A stretch of DNA of 42,164 bases from Trichosporon coremiiforme (Eukaryota; Basidiomycota; Tremellomycetes; Trichosporonales; Trichosporonaceae), in NCBI GenBank assembly GCA_039545355.1, contig BCJJ01000064.1:1-42164 (forward strand), given 5' to 3'. The notes beneath the pieces were generated by a model. That model made no database searches, was not told the origin of the DNA, and saw only the letters and a list, made by a program, of their open reading frames with translations. A program made the translations under genes and the position numbers. Position 1 is the first letter of the stretch. Every line of letters starts with the position of its first letter. Positions 10,401 to 21,370 of this stretch are shown one piece after another.

Positions 10401-10788
10401 CGCCACTCGCAGTTCCGTCATCGTTGGACTTGGATGGGTCACGGCGGCGCGAGGCATCACCGTTGCGGCGGTTGCGGCCCTGCTTGTTCCCAGACTGTTG
10501 GCTGGGACCAGCAGAGGAGTTGCCGTTGATCGACAAATTTTCCAGGGGTCCAGAGATGGAGCTCGCATCAGCGGTCGAGTTCGAAGCCGTCGGCGTGGAG
10601 GCTCCACCACCGTTTCGCTTGCCGTTGCGGTTACCGTTGTTGCGGCGACGGTCGCCATGACGGCGAGGGCCGGCGCTGGTACCGTTTGCACCGCCGGAAG
10701 AGCTCATCAGGTAAGCACCGTCTCCTGGCTGGGGAGTGCGGGCGAGGAACGCTCCGTCTCCCGGTTGGGGGAGGTCGGTGGCGGCCAT
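7448..10788 (-). CDS. FAP1: NF-X1-type zinc-finger protein with RING-like and R3H domains (Fap1/NFX1)
   Basis: CDS complement(join(7448..9967, 10006..10788)), 1100 aa, one 38-nt intron that splits the first Cys pair of the RING-like domain (ECPI/CFNSI). Residues 1-250 are disordered and rich in Arg, Asn and Ser. The RING-like region (about 257-365) reads CPIC, WSC, FHISCIRDWA, RCPGC. Between WSC and the FH motif about 30 extra residues are inserted. About 380-860 is an array of NF-X1 zinc fingers of the CGxHxC/CHPGPCPPC type. An R3H-like segment (about 956-1000, ending DAEPNRSV) follows, and then a Pro/Ala/Ser-rich tail ending DDWDRD. In yeast Fap1 binds Fpr1 (FKBP12) and in animals NFX1 is a transcription and RNA regulator; the exact role here is inferred. 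The 3' end faces the RPC31-like gene across 191 nt. Confidence 0.9.
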
Positions 10789-13190
10789 GCTGGCTGCGCC
10801 AGGGGGTATAGGTGGGCTGGGTATCTGAGTTGCGGCTGCTATGATTGCTGAAGTGGGTGGCGGGGTTAAGGGGGTTGCGATTGAACGAGAAATCCTACGT
10901 CCGAAAGTCGAGTTAAATACGAGTGGTAGGATTGGGGGATGAGTCGATGTTATTGTCAGTCAGAGGAAGGAGAGGCGGAGTCATGACATCGCGAGATGGA
11001 TGCAAGTTCTGCATTCTCGGATCCGAGCTGATAGGCTCGCTGACACGTGACCACGTTGGAAGCCTGAACAGCGTGCCTACTGGAACACTCCAGTGCCGAC
11101 GGCCAGGGAGTGAGGAGAATCGCCGTCCGGGAACAGGCTATTGGTCTACATGCATGTTAGAAATAATTGCAGCGCAGCTGCATGAAGCAGGGTAGCACAG
11201 CACCTCCGTTCAAACCTCTTCAACTCCGGAAGAGCTTGCTTACTAAGCACTCGCAAGTTGAACTCGGTTTCCAAACCGCCCACCTGCCAACCTGTTCGGG
11301 GTCGCCACTCAGACATACTCCGCACTGTGCCCTGTCCGTGTCGTCTGCACCTTACATTATAGACGAGCTCACCAAGCTGAGGTCAGCCCTGTCATTAGGC
11401 ATTCACGGAGTCTCCATCTTATGCGTAGGAGGTATGCAGCGGAGCTAGCGAAGTTCAACTTGTATCGGCTTTCACAGCTCGATCTCGGCATTCAAAGTCG
11501 ACTGCATTTGGTGCCACCAATCACCGACTCGTTCACTACTTTACGGTGCTGCATCCAAGCCATGAGCCCCAAGCCCGTGAGATCATGCTTCAGTGCATCT
11601 CGCCACCAATTCTGTCTCATCGTTCTCCGCCAATAGGGGCGACGAGAGCCACCGAGTTTTGCCTTTCGGCAATGATTAGACGACGTCTCAACGTACCCTA
11701 GAACCAACTCCTTACATCATGTGGTCCGCTCCGGCGCAGGAAGTTGGGATCCTATGCTGAGGAGTTCGGAGAGATGCTTTGAACATACGCCCCCACTGGC
11801 AGGAAGTTCGGCTGATCATTGTGGACATGCCAATCACAATAGCTTGTCGAGCGATAGATGTGAAGGAGGAAGTTTTGCAACACATTCCCATTCCTTCCAG
11901 CTCAACCTTGACTTCGCAGCAAGTCACTCACAGAAACAGGACGTTCCCCGTCGACCACCGGGATCACTGGTAGAGTCGGTTGTGGCTCGTCACTGATCGA
12001 TGACCTCCAGCACACAGTACCCAATATAGCCCTGGGCATGCTGGGCATCACACTTGAGCAATGCTGCGAGCGCTGCGCAGCGTCCGTTGGCAGGATAAGG
12101 CGGACAACAGATCAAGCTGGGATGGACAAGCTTGCTGCGCGCACAACGAATGAGTCGTGGTGGCGCGTCAAACCCTGCGGAGAGCTTGCTTCTGTCCCTG
12201 CCGCTGCCCACGTGTCAATATCGAAACTGGGATGGTCAAAAGAGTGCAAGTCGGCTATGTGCAGGGAGCCGTACATCCGCTTGCCGGTCTATTGGGCGTA
12301 CGCAGCACCAGGAATGGTGGGCGCGTCGCATTGTTGACTGCTTCCGCATATGGTGATTGGGGGGCGCAACGCGGTGTAGGAAACAACATGTGGTCGACGA
12401 CGGATGCGACGACGCGCATGCCGTAGACGCCATGGAAGACATGGAAGAATGGTCGTGTGGTAAGGAGGGTGCGGGGCGAGGCGCTGGAAGCGTTGGAAGC
12501 GGGGCACACCACTGGACACGGGGTGGTGGGGTGGGTGCCAAATGATGACGCAGGGGTTGTAACACTGCGGTCCGGCCATAGGGGCCGTAGTGCTCAGCGC
12601 GCAGCCCATGCGCGCCGTACGCCGCACGCCATAGTCAGGCCAGACGCGCTAACCCGCTAGGAACGCCATACATCATACGGTGGTACGCTGGTACACTGGC
12701 CGTCCCTGTCATCCTTACCCTCACCCCTCACCGCGCTGTCCACCACTGTCCCGCTCGTCGTTCAAACATCCATCCCTCCATCGCTCCCGAATACAACTCA
12801 CATTGCATCCACCCAACCCCTCCATCGACAACCATCCACCTGAAAAACTTATCAACACGCTCCGCAACCAGCCCCCGCCACTGCTCAGGTCAACCTAATC
12901 CTTGACGCATCTGTGCTTCTGTTCGTGTCTGTCCCCCCACCCTCCCTCCAGCCTCCATCTCCAACCGGCCACTTTCCCCGCACTTTCAAACACCAGATAT
13001 CCCGTCTTGGTGTCTCCACATACCCTCTAGCCGTCCTCTTGTCTCGCTGCTCCTTCGCGCTCTCTTAAACTGCATACCACGCGCCACCGCGCACAGTCAC
13101 ATCCCTTCCCGGACCCCGCACAGTTGTCTCCTTATCTAACGCGTCAGCCATACTCGTCACTCGTCACCGGCATCGTACATATCAATAGCA
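10789..13190. other. 2.4-kb gene-free gap between divergent FAP1 and PTC1-like genes
   Basis: I found no ORF with family similarity, no consistent splice chain and no tRNA-like fold. From 10789 to about 12660 the composition is mixed and ATGs are frequent. From about 12690 to 13190 it turns strongly pyrimidine-rich. The gap may hold the two promoters plus a non-coding transcript or a decayed gene, but nothing in the sequence proves this. Confidence 0.5.
12690..13190 (+). promoter_or_regulatory. pyrimidine-rich promoter/leader of the PTC1-like gene
   Basis: About 500 nt directly upstream of the ATG at 13191 are dominated by C and T on the coding strand. CT-rich tracts just upstream of starts are common in fungal promoters and often mark transcription start sites. 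No specific factor site is claimed. Confidence 0.45.
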
Positions 13191-15294
13191 ATGCCCGACA
13201 CGAGTACATCGACGGGTGAGAGCTCCCTCGCGCGTGCTCATCCCGACCACCCTACTCTGGCCCAGCTCCAGACCGCCCCCGAATGTGAGTCTATTGTGCG
13301 GCTAGCGAGTCGAGCTTGCGTTTGCGCATACCTACGAACGCGCTTCAGCGCCGAGGAGCCCTCCATCGCACGCAGACATTCCTGAGGACCCTGTTTGCTG
13401 ACTCAGTCACAGCCCCGAACACCACCACCGCTTCGTAAGTTCTACTTGTTGCCTTCAGCGTAGACGGTATACATGGCGGTACGGCGATCGGCCTTCGAAC
13501 GCGCAGCCGTCCATGACTGGCTGTGTCGCTTCTTCTCGGTTTAGTGATCCTTTGTTCTTTCCGGCCGACAGTTCACACTCTCGATACACACAACGCATTG
13601 TGGAGTGTGCCCAGTTGCCTCCCCAGAAACTCGAGGTCGATCGTCGTAATCTGTTTCGTTTCCGCATTTCCGTCATATAAACCCCTGCGCTTGGGCCCTA
13701 TCTGGCGTGCGTGTGCAGTGCTGACATCTTCTCTTGCGAACCCGGCATCATCGACTATTGCACAACCCTTCACTCACTTTCATTTCACGATGTTGACGGT
13801 GTCTCGGTTCCGCGTTTGGGTCAACAGGCAACTCGCTTCCCCGCCCCAGACAATGACGCCGTCATCGATCTCTTCCTCGGAAGACTCTCCCATCTCGGAG
13901 CATCCCAGCATGCTGAAGCGCTTGCCGTTGGGCATGGACGAGTCACCCAATGCTCGCAGCAAGAGTATCACTGTGGCCGACGGGCCTGAGACCTACGGAG
14001 TGCGTTGCCACGGGCGACCTCGTTGAACTGTGAACTGACCCGGCAGGCTCTTAACCGACACCCTGCCGCCATGGCTGCCGCCTCGTCCCAAGGTGCGGAC
14101 AAGGACAACTCGAACTTCAGCTTCCGTGTCGGTGTCAGCGAGGACAGGAATAAGCGCTGCCGAAGAGTGATGGAGGACGCGCACAGCTTCGTCTATGACT
14201 ATGCTGGTATTCGTGGACAGGGGTACTTCGCCGTGTTCGAGTAGGTCTACCCCACAGCCTCGAAGTGAAACACTAACGGTCTCAGCGGACACGCCGGCAA
14301 GCAGGCTGCGGAGTGGTGTGGGCAGAACTTCCACGAGTATCTCCTGGACGCGATTGTCGACTATCCCAACGACTCCATCCCCGACGTGCTCAACAAAACG
14401 TACCACGCTGTTGACAGCCGTATTTCTGCCCTTGCGTACAAGACCAAGGTGCACTCTGGCTGCACTGCCGTCACTGCATTCCTTCGCGTCGAAAAGAACG
14501 AGGATGGCCCGTGCGGGTTCATCAACCCCGCCCTGACGTCGCGAGGACTGATGGAAGGGAAGAACGAGGAGGAATTGGAGGCGCAAACGAGCGGCCAGAT
14601 GGAGCGGCGTGGGTCGATGGGCGGTGGATCGGCAGGTTTCGTTGGCGGCGCAGCTGCTCAGGAGGGAAGCCTCAGGCGTAAGATGTCGGGACGAAGAATT
14701 CGCGACTTCGTGCGTGGTCTAACTGGTCACGTTAAGGACGACAGTGCCATCGACGACGATTCTGCATCTGACGGTGCTAACACTGAGACTCTGAGCCCTC
14801 AGTGCGATAGCGGCATCAGGAGGATGCTGTACACGGCCAACGTCGGCGACGCCCGTGCTGTTCTGTCTCGTGGTGGTAAGGCGGTCCGTCTGACTTACGA
14901 CCACAAGGGAAGCGATAGCCAGGAAGCCAAGCGTATTACGGACGCCGGCGGCTTCGTCATGAACCACCGTGTTAACGGTGTTCTCGCCGTCACGCGTTCG
15001 CTGGGAGATGCCTCGATGAAGGACTTTGTCGTCGGCTCTCCGTACACGACCGAAACCCGGCTGGAAAAGGAAGACGATTTCCTCATTATTGCTTGTGACG
15101 GGGTGAGTTCAGCTACGGGAAATGATGAACTGACAGTGCAGCTGTGGGACGTGTGCGAGGACCAGGACGCAGTGGACCTCATCCGGAACGAGCCGGATCC
15201 GCAGGAGGCGTCGAAGAAGCTGCTGGACCACGCGTTGAGCAACTACTCGACTGACAACCTGAGTGTGATGGTGATCAGGTTCAACCAAGGTTAG
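13191..15294 (+). CDS. PTC1: PP2C-type Ser/Thr phosphatase, Ptc1-like
   Basis: CDS join(13191..13284, 13407..13434, 13828..13999, 14047..14240, 14286..15102, 15142..15294), 485 aa. The catalytic domain starts near residue 123: [10 protein letters not shown] (metal-binding E141, D142), VFDGHAGKQ (D163, G164, H165), [37 protein letters not shown] and a final [10 protein letters not shown]. These are the classical PP2C motifs, so it should be an active Mg/Mn-dependent phosphatase. Yeast Ptc1 down-regulates the HOG and cell-integrity MAP kinases. An insertion of about 100 residues, rich in Gly, Ser and Asp, lies between the GCTAV and YTANVGDA motifs. The N-terminal 100 residues are disordered. 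The first two exons are less certain: a 28-nt exon is followed by a 393-nt intron, and an alternative start exists at 13853, in frame with the catalytic part. Confidence 0.87.
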
Positions 15295-16113
15295 AGTTTT
15301 GAGTGGGTAGTAGTGACAGGACAGCGTTGGTTGGTAGAGGGGACGCCAGAGGCGTTCGGAGCAGTAGTCGCGTGTGGGTCCATAGATGTATCATGCATAA
15401 AACTCAGCAATGCTGGCAGTGTTTCAGATGGGCGGTGCAGCGCAGTGTGCCGTGATGTGATATGGTGATGGACAAAGATGGACGAGATGTGGGATCTCGC
15501 TTCGCTTGGACGGGGAGATCTGATGGAGTGAGTGGTGGGATATGCGATGCTGTGACGCGTCGTGAGCCAGGAGCGAGGACGATTTGAGCAGCGCGAGCGA
15601 GACAGGAACGGCGGCGTACGCGCAGGGGTAGGGAAGGAAGGACCCACTAAGGCTCAAGGTTTGTGGTGGATTTTGCGTCCGTGACGATCGCTGATCGCTG
15701 GTTCGTGGTGCACAGTCGCAGAGAAGTCTGTGTGCTGCGGGCTGGGCTGACCAGGCTGGCTGGCACTGGCTAGGAGCTGGGCGAGGAGTGGGACTTCCTG
15801 CCGCTTGCGGTCAAGGTGGAGGGCGATGTGAGGCGCTCAAGGACCGTGACCGTGAGGCATGGACGCGTCAGGGTGCGGTGCGCGGGCAGGGTGGATTAAT
15901 TGCGTCACTCGACATCGGATCCTCCCTCCAGTCCTCCTTCCTCTCCTAGTCCCCGATCGCGTCACTGTACGCTGCTGCAACACCACCACCGCAGTATCAA
16001 ACCTTGCTGCTACCTTGGCACCTTCCTCCAACCCTTTCTTCCTTCCGACTGCATCACCCTCTTTTTCTTCTTTCTCTCTCTCTGTCACATCACACCAACA
16101 AACAGTCCCGACA
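15295..16113. other. intergenic region between PTC1-like and anoctamin genes
   Basis: This 819-nt gap separates tandem + strand genes. It should hold the 3' UTR of the phosphatase and the promoter of the anoctamin gene. A run rich in CTGG words lies at about 15735-15780, and a CT tract at about 16010-16090 ends just before the ATG. No gene seen. Confidence 0.5.
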
Positions 16114-18969
16114 ATGGACTCCAGACTCCACTCTGAAGTCCCCGGGGCGAAGATTACCCCTTCCTCGCCGACGCGCCCAGGTCCGCCAGACGCCTACTCT
16201 CACTCGGCCCAGTCTACTCCCGCGCGCGGTGCCAGGGATGCTACCATCAGCCCCAGTGCATCCATGTCCAGCATGAACAGCGGCTTAGCTTCGGCTCCGT
16301 GGGCCGGCGGTAGCGGTGGTGTCGCCGGCGGTGCCGTCGGTGCCGTGGGAGAAATCAGCGGCCTTCCCGGCGACAGGCGGACCGTCGGCCACGGTGTGCC
16401 TCCTCCTCAAGGTCAGCCAGTCGACACTACCCGCCATTCGTACCAAGGCCACCCGTATCAGCAGCAGGACCAGGAGGTTCTCCGGGACGGCGGCTCGATC
16501 CAGCCCGGCACGCGCACCAGTAGCATTGGTGCTGTCGAGTCGCACAGCAGGAACAACTCGGCTGGCCAGCAGGACTACGGCTCGGCGTTCGGTAGCCGTG
16601 CGTACGGATCCAACTCGCCCGCGTCGGCGAGCACCGAGACTTTCGGCATCCCCGGCGGCCTGGAGCGCAACGACGGCGTTCCCACGCAGTCCTCGGGAGT
16701 CGCAGCCAGCGCCCCGGTCACGACCCATGGCTCTGGCGGTGTCGTGTCGACTGGCTCAAACCCCTTCGGCGTCGACCTCGTCATTCCCTACGACATCTCG
16801 GGTGAGAAGGGCGACGAGGCTGAGATCGAGCGCGGCTATCGCCGCCTCACCGACGCCCTGCAGAGCGCTGGGTTGCGTATCGCCTCACGCCCCGCCAAGG
16901 GCAAGGGCAAGGGGCAGGAGGAGGTCTGGGTCTTCGTCGGCGCCTCGGACGGCAAGGTCAAGGAGCTGATTGAGAGGGAACAGTGAGTAGCTGCTTTAAT
17001 CCCACGCCACCGCTCACGCTCAGTGTTGTGGACGAGTCGCACGGTCTCAGGACTGCCGAGTCCAACCCGAACTTCCCTTCGGACCGCATCCGCTTGCTGT
17101 ATGACTTATTGACCGCTTCAAAGGTCCAGCACGGCCTCGGCATCACCCCCGGAGAGGGCGAATGGGTTCGCGTCAAGAGCATCGCTGCCCTGCACGACGA
17201 TGAGCGCGACAAGGCCTGGGTCGAGCGATGGGCTGTTGCCGACTGGAAGACCGGTCTCCTCCAAGGTCTCAGCCGCGAGGACGAGACAGCTCTCAGCCGT
17301 GACGTGAGTGGCGTTGGTTGAAACTCGCTGACCTTAGCAACCTCCCGCGGTGCGCCTTTATTTCAACTACCTCGTGTTCTACACACTGTCTCTCGTTCCC
17401 ATCGCTGCGATCTCGCTGCTCTTTTGGCTCTTCGCCCCCGCCGACTCTTACCCGCCCGCGTATGCCTTTGCTCTGGCAATCTACTCCACGGCTTTTGTGG
17501 CCTGCTGGCGCATTCGCGAGCGAAAGCTCGCTGTGCGCTGGGGCCTCCGCGGCGTCGAGCAGGTTATCGGCCTGATGCGCCCGCAGTACGTCTTATCGCA
17601 CCACCTCAAGACAACGACCGAGTCGCACCGCCGCGCCGACGTGCGCCGCGACGGTAAGATCGTCCTGTCTGTCCCGATCATCATGGGCTGCGGTCTGCTG
17701 CTCGGTTGCGTGCTCATGGCCATCTTCTTCCTTGAGGCGTTCGTCGGCCACCTCTGGGACGGCTTTGGCAAGGAGGTTCTGCCGCTGCTCCCCACCGCGC
17801 TGTTCTCCCTCGTCGTGCCCCAGGTCGTTGCGCTGTTCACGGCGCTCGCGCGCCGCCTCGTTCGCTGGGAGAACCACCCGACGTACACCAGCGCCAGCCG
17901 CAGTCTCACTGCCAAGACGTTCGCTCTCAACGCGACCGTCGCCTTCCTCGGCCTCTACCTCAGCGCCTACCTGTACCTGCCGTTCGGCCCCTACCTTATG
18001 TCGTATATCCACAACATCCTGTCTCCGGACCAGGGTGAGGTCGTGATCAAGAGCGACGGTGTCAACACCTCGATCCGCACGCGCAACCACCCCGGAGCGC
18101 ACCGTGACAAGATCAACGCCTCGCGCCTCAAGTCCCAGGTGTTCGCCTACACGGTCACCAACCAGGTCATCAACACTTTCCTCGAGGTCGGCCTGCCGTT
18201 TATTCTGCGATGGGTTAACGACCTGCGCAGCGGCAACAAGAGCGTCAAGGGCATGTTCAACGGCAAGGAGGAGAAGAAACGCGAAGCAACCGAGAGCACC
18301 GAGGACAAGTTCCTGGACAAGGTCGCTGCCGAGCTCGAGCTCCCCGAGTACAACATCTTCACCGACTACGCCGAGATGGTCACGCAGTTCGGCTATGTTG
18401 TTATCTGGGCCATCGTTTGGCCCCTTGCCCCCGTCTTCGCGCTCATCAACAACTACTTCGAGCTGCGCTCCGACGCGCTCAAAATCTGCCAGCACGTCCG
18501 CCGCCCCGTCGGCCCCCGTGTCGAGTCGATTGGAACCTGGCTCGACACGCTGAGCATCATCTCGTGGCTGGGCGCCTGGACTTCTGCCACCCTCATCTAT
18601 CTCTTCCGTCCCTCGACTGACCGCGTCCTCTCGACCACGGCCAAGTATCTGGCTTCCTTCGACGCTCTGCCGTCGTACAGCACGATCTGGGGCACGCTTG
18701 TGCGTGTTGCGCTCGTCGCTCTGGCGGCGTCTCACGCCTGGTTCGTTCTGAACTCGCTCGTCACCAGCATCTGCGAGAAGCTGTTCTGGCGCGGAAGCAG
18801 GGAGCAGCGTATCGTCGATGGAGTTGGCAGCCTCAACGCGGATAGGACCCAGCAGGTGCTCGCCAAGCTCGACAACTCGTCGGGTCCGGACCCTCTCGCA
18901 GGGCACGGATTCTGGAACGGCGCGGCTGAGGGCGAGGCCGAGATTGTCAAGGTGTTCAAGAAGGAGTAA
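16114..18969 (+). CDS. anoctamin/TMEM16-family membrane protein (Ist2-like)
   Basis: CDS join(16114..16982, 17024..17303, 17338..18969), 926 aa, introns of 41 and 34 nt. Residues 1-215 are disordered and rich in Ser, Gly and Gln. About 217-375 is a soluble N-terminal domain (from FGVDLVIPYDISGE to the VERWAVADWKTG region). Exon 3 carries the membrane core with about ten hydrophobic helices, starting at QPPAVRLYFNYLVFYTLSLV. The family-typical FTDYAEMVTQFGYVV (about 718-735) and NNYFELRSDALK (about 751-763) contribute the acidic residues of the Ca2+ site in the fungal and animal relatives. Fungal members are Ca2+-activated lipid scramblases or ER-plasma membrane tethers (yeast Ist2). Which activity applies here cannot be read from sequence. 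No long basic C-terminal tail of the Ist2 type is present; it ends KVFKKE. Confidence 0.88.
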
Positions 18970-19496
18970 TCTATGCCGCGGAAAGCAGGTGAGCCGCCAC
19001 CAGCTGGTTGAGCAACAAACTCACATACCTCGACGAACGTCATGAACGTCCGAACAATACATAGCACGCCGTAGCCTTATGCCGGACGGTGTCTCTAGTT
19101 ATGCATGAACGTTACGAAGCTGGAGTCCGCTAGCGATTGACCGAAGTGGACAAGAGGTGCTGGAACGAGGTTCAGGGCCGATCGGCACCCTGAGCCTTGG
19201 GCCGAGGCGGCTAGCGCCTACGAGTTCTACGCGTGGGCCCGTCCATCGCGTCGCGCCTTGCAGGGACAGAGCGCGGCTGACTGCGCCAAAGTCGTCCGCA
19301 ATGCGCATTGGCAGCTCATCGCTGGCGCTCATCAAGCTGGCTGACCCGTCCCCGCATTCATCATATCGACCACCACCTCACCACCTCGACGCTCCTTCGA
19401 CAATTCAACTCACGCTTACGCTCCTTGGGTCTTTATTCTCTTCTTCCAGGCGGCCAGCGATAAGCTCCGACGATCGACGACAATTGACGGCAAACC
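18970..19496. other. intergenic region upstream of the Ser-rich coiled-coil gene
   Basis: This 527-nt gap lies between tandem + strand genes. A CT/CA-rich stretch at about 19350-19450 precedes the ATG at 19497. No gene, RNA or repeat is evident. Confidence 0.5.
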
Positions 19497-21258
19497 ATGG
19501 CCGAGTCCACCCCAGCGAGCGGGAGCAAGCTCAAGAGGCTCAGCCTCGTCGCGCGACACAGCCCCACGTCGGCCAGCTTCGGGGGCCAGACGACACCGAC
19601 CAGGTCCCGCCGCCCGATGAGCATGTACGGTAACAACGGCATGAACTACGGCGACCTCGTCTCCAGCTCCAGCAGTAGCAGTCTGGGCAGCGGGCGCGGA
19701 GAGTCTCTGGACTTGGCAAGTCCGCGCTCCCGTCTTAGCTATGTTTCGAGCGCACCAACTAGCAGCGCATACGCTCCGTCTGCGCCGCGACACTCCGCGC
19801 TGTCCAACTCGTCAGAAGGGAGTGCCGGAACATCAGGGGCGGGCACAACGGGCACGACGGGGACTGCGGCGAACGGACCATCGAGTGCGCCCAGTGGAGG
19901 GATCGGGCTAGGGATCGACACGACTGCGACGACCCCAGTCCACCGGGCGAACAACTCCCTCTCAAGCGAGAGCAGCAGGGGTAGCAGCGACTCGATGCCG
20001 ACGCCGCCGAACGGGCCCTCGCCCCTGGAACAGATCACGCCCAGGCTGAACCGACACCAGAACAAGCGCAGTTCCATTTCCTACTCGCCGTCCAACTCTT
20101 TCTCGCCCACGGCTATTCGGAACAGTCTCGAGCGCACGTCGCTGGACAGGACGGACCGGCGGTCGTCTCTTGGCATTCTGCTCGAGGGCGAGCCGGCCCC
20201 GGCCCCGGGGACGCCAGGAACTGCCCCGCTAACGCTGGCGGAAAGGTGAGCTACGACCTTCCCGCAGGAGCTGACAGAAACAGACACGCTGAACTCCTGC
20301 ACGCAATCGCGGCGAGCGAGCGCCGCGTCGCTGAGCTCCGAAACGCCCTGACGGCTGAGGAGAAGTCGCTCGCGACGCTGCGGCGACAATTCTCCTCCGC
20401 CATCGCGGCCGAGCACGAGACGCCGACGCGAAGGCTGAAGCCCCGAACATCCTCGATCTCCGAACCTCTTGCGCCGCTCCGCGCCCTCAGCCCCAGTTCG
20501 ACCGCTACTCCCTCTTCCCGTCCCCTCACCGCTCCCCGGACGTCGGGCGAAGGCCGTTCCCCCGACAAAGCCAAGGACGACTCGGGCCCGCTGGCGACAC
20601 TGAAGGAGAGCCTGGGGAGCGCAAACCCGGCAGCAGACACGATCGGCGTCGGCGCGCTCTGGTCCGCCATGGCGCAGGACGCAGAGGACACGATCCAGGA
20701 AGGCAAGCGCTTCTGGGGCCAGCTGATGAAAAGCGTGACTGCCCCGCAGGGGAACCAGGGCAAGAGCCCGCGGCCAGAGAGCCACATTGGTCTGTGAGTG
20801 GGCTGCTCCCGCCTGAACGAAAGCTTCGGTATTTGTTACCTTCAGCTGACAGCAGCACGGGGATCAAGTCGATGCTCCCCTCGCTCCCCTCGCTGCTTCC
20901 GGACGCGGCACCCCCGAGCCGTCCGAAAGACGTGCGCCTGAAGCGCGCCTCGCTGACCCCCGTGTCGCCCTCTCCGAACCCGAAGGTGTCCCTCTCCGGA
21001 AGCTCTGGGAGTGAGATTGGCCTGTCACGAACCGCGAGCCGCAACAGCGCTATCTCAAGCGCGAGTTCCCAGAATCTCTCGTCGCAGGGCATGAGTCGCA
21101 GCGTGAGCCACACTTCGGTGACGAGTGCGAGCTCGCTCAGTGTCGAGAGTGCGCAGAGGTGCGACAGAGGGGATGGGAAGGGAGAGGAAGAGAACAGGCG
21201 AAGCGAGCCGCCGACACCGAGCAGCCTTGCTGCTGTGCTCGGCAACGTCATGTGGTAG
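19497..21258 (+). CDS. Ser-rich protein with short coiled coil, possibly DUF4048-like
   Basis: CDS join(19497..20245, 20284..20793, 20856..21258), 553 aa. The last acceptor could also be used 3 nt upstream, adding one residue. Residues 1-245 are low-complexity Ser/Thr/Gly sequence with many SP and TP sites. At the first splice the frame joins into LAERHAELLHAIAASERRV and continues as a heptad-like coiled coil to about residue 285. A second ordered patch (IGVGALWSAMAQDAEDTIQEGKRFW) may be amphipathic. The rest is Ser-rich. A coiled-coil block following the Leu-Ala-Glu-Arg motif reminds me of the fungal DUF4048 family, but I cannot confirm this. No catalytic motif is seen. Its stop lies 112 nt from the stop of the convergent DUF3605-like gene, so 3' UTRs may overlap. 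Confidence 0.75.
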
Positions 21259-21370
21259 TGTTGTAGCATTATGTATCATATTCTATCTGACCATGAGGTT
21301 TGGATTCGCGGGGCATTGATTTGTGAGTGAGATGACGAAAGGCGATGGAGGATGCAGAATTTCAGACGAC

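Noticed and set aside
12236..12565. 109-codon His/Pro-rich frame on the - strand
   Set aside because: Low-complexity composition, no splice context, overlapping open frames on both strands.
17593..18906. 437-codon open frame on the - strand
   Set aside because: It mirrors the anoctamin membrane core; the Asp/Glu/Arg/Val-rich composition is what antisense of GC3-rich codons gives.
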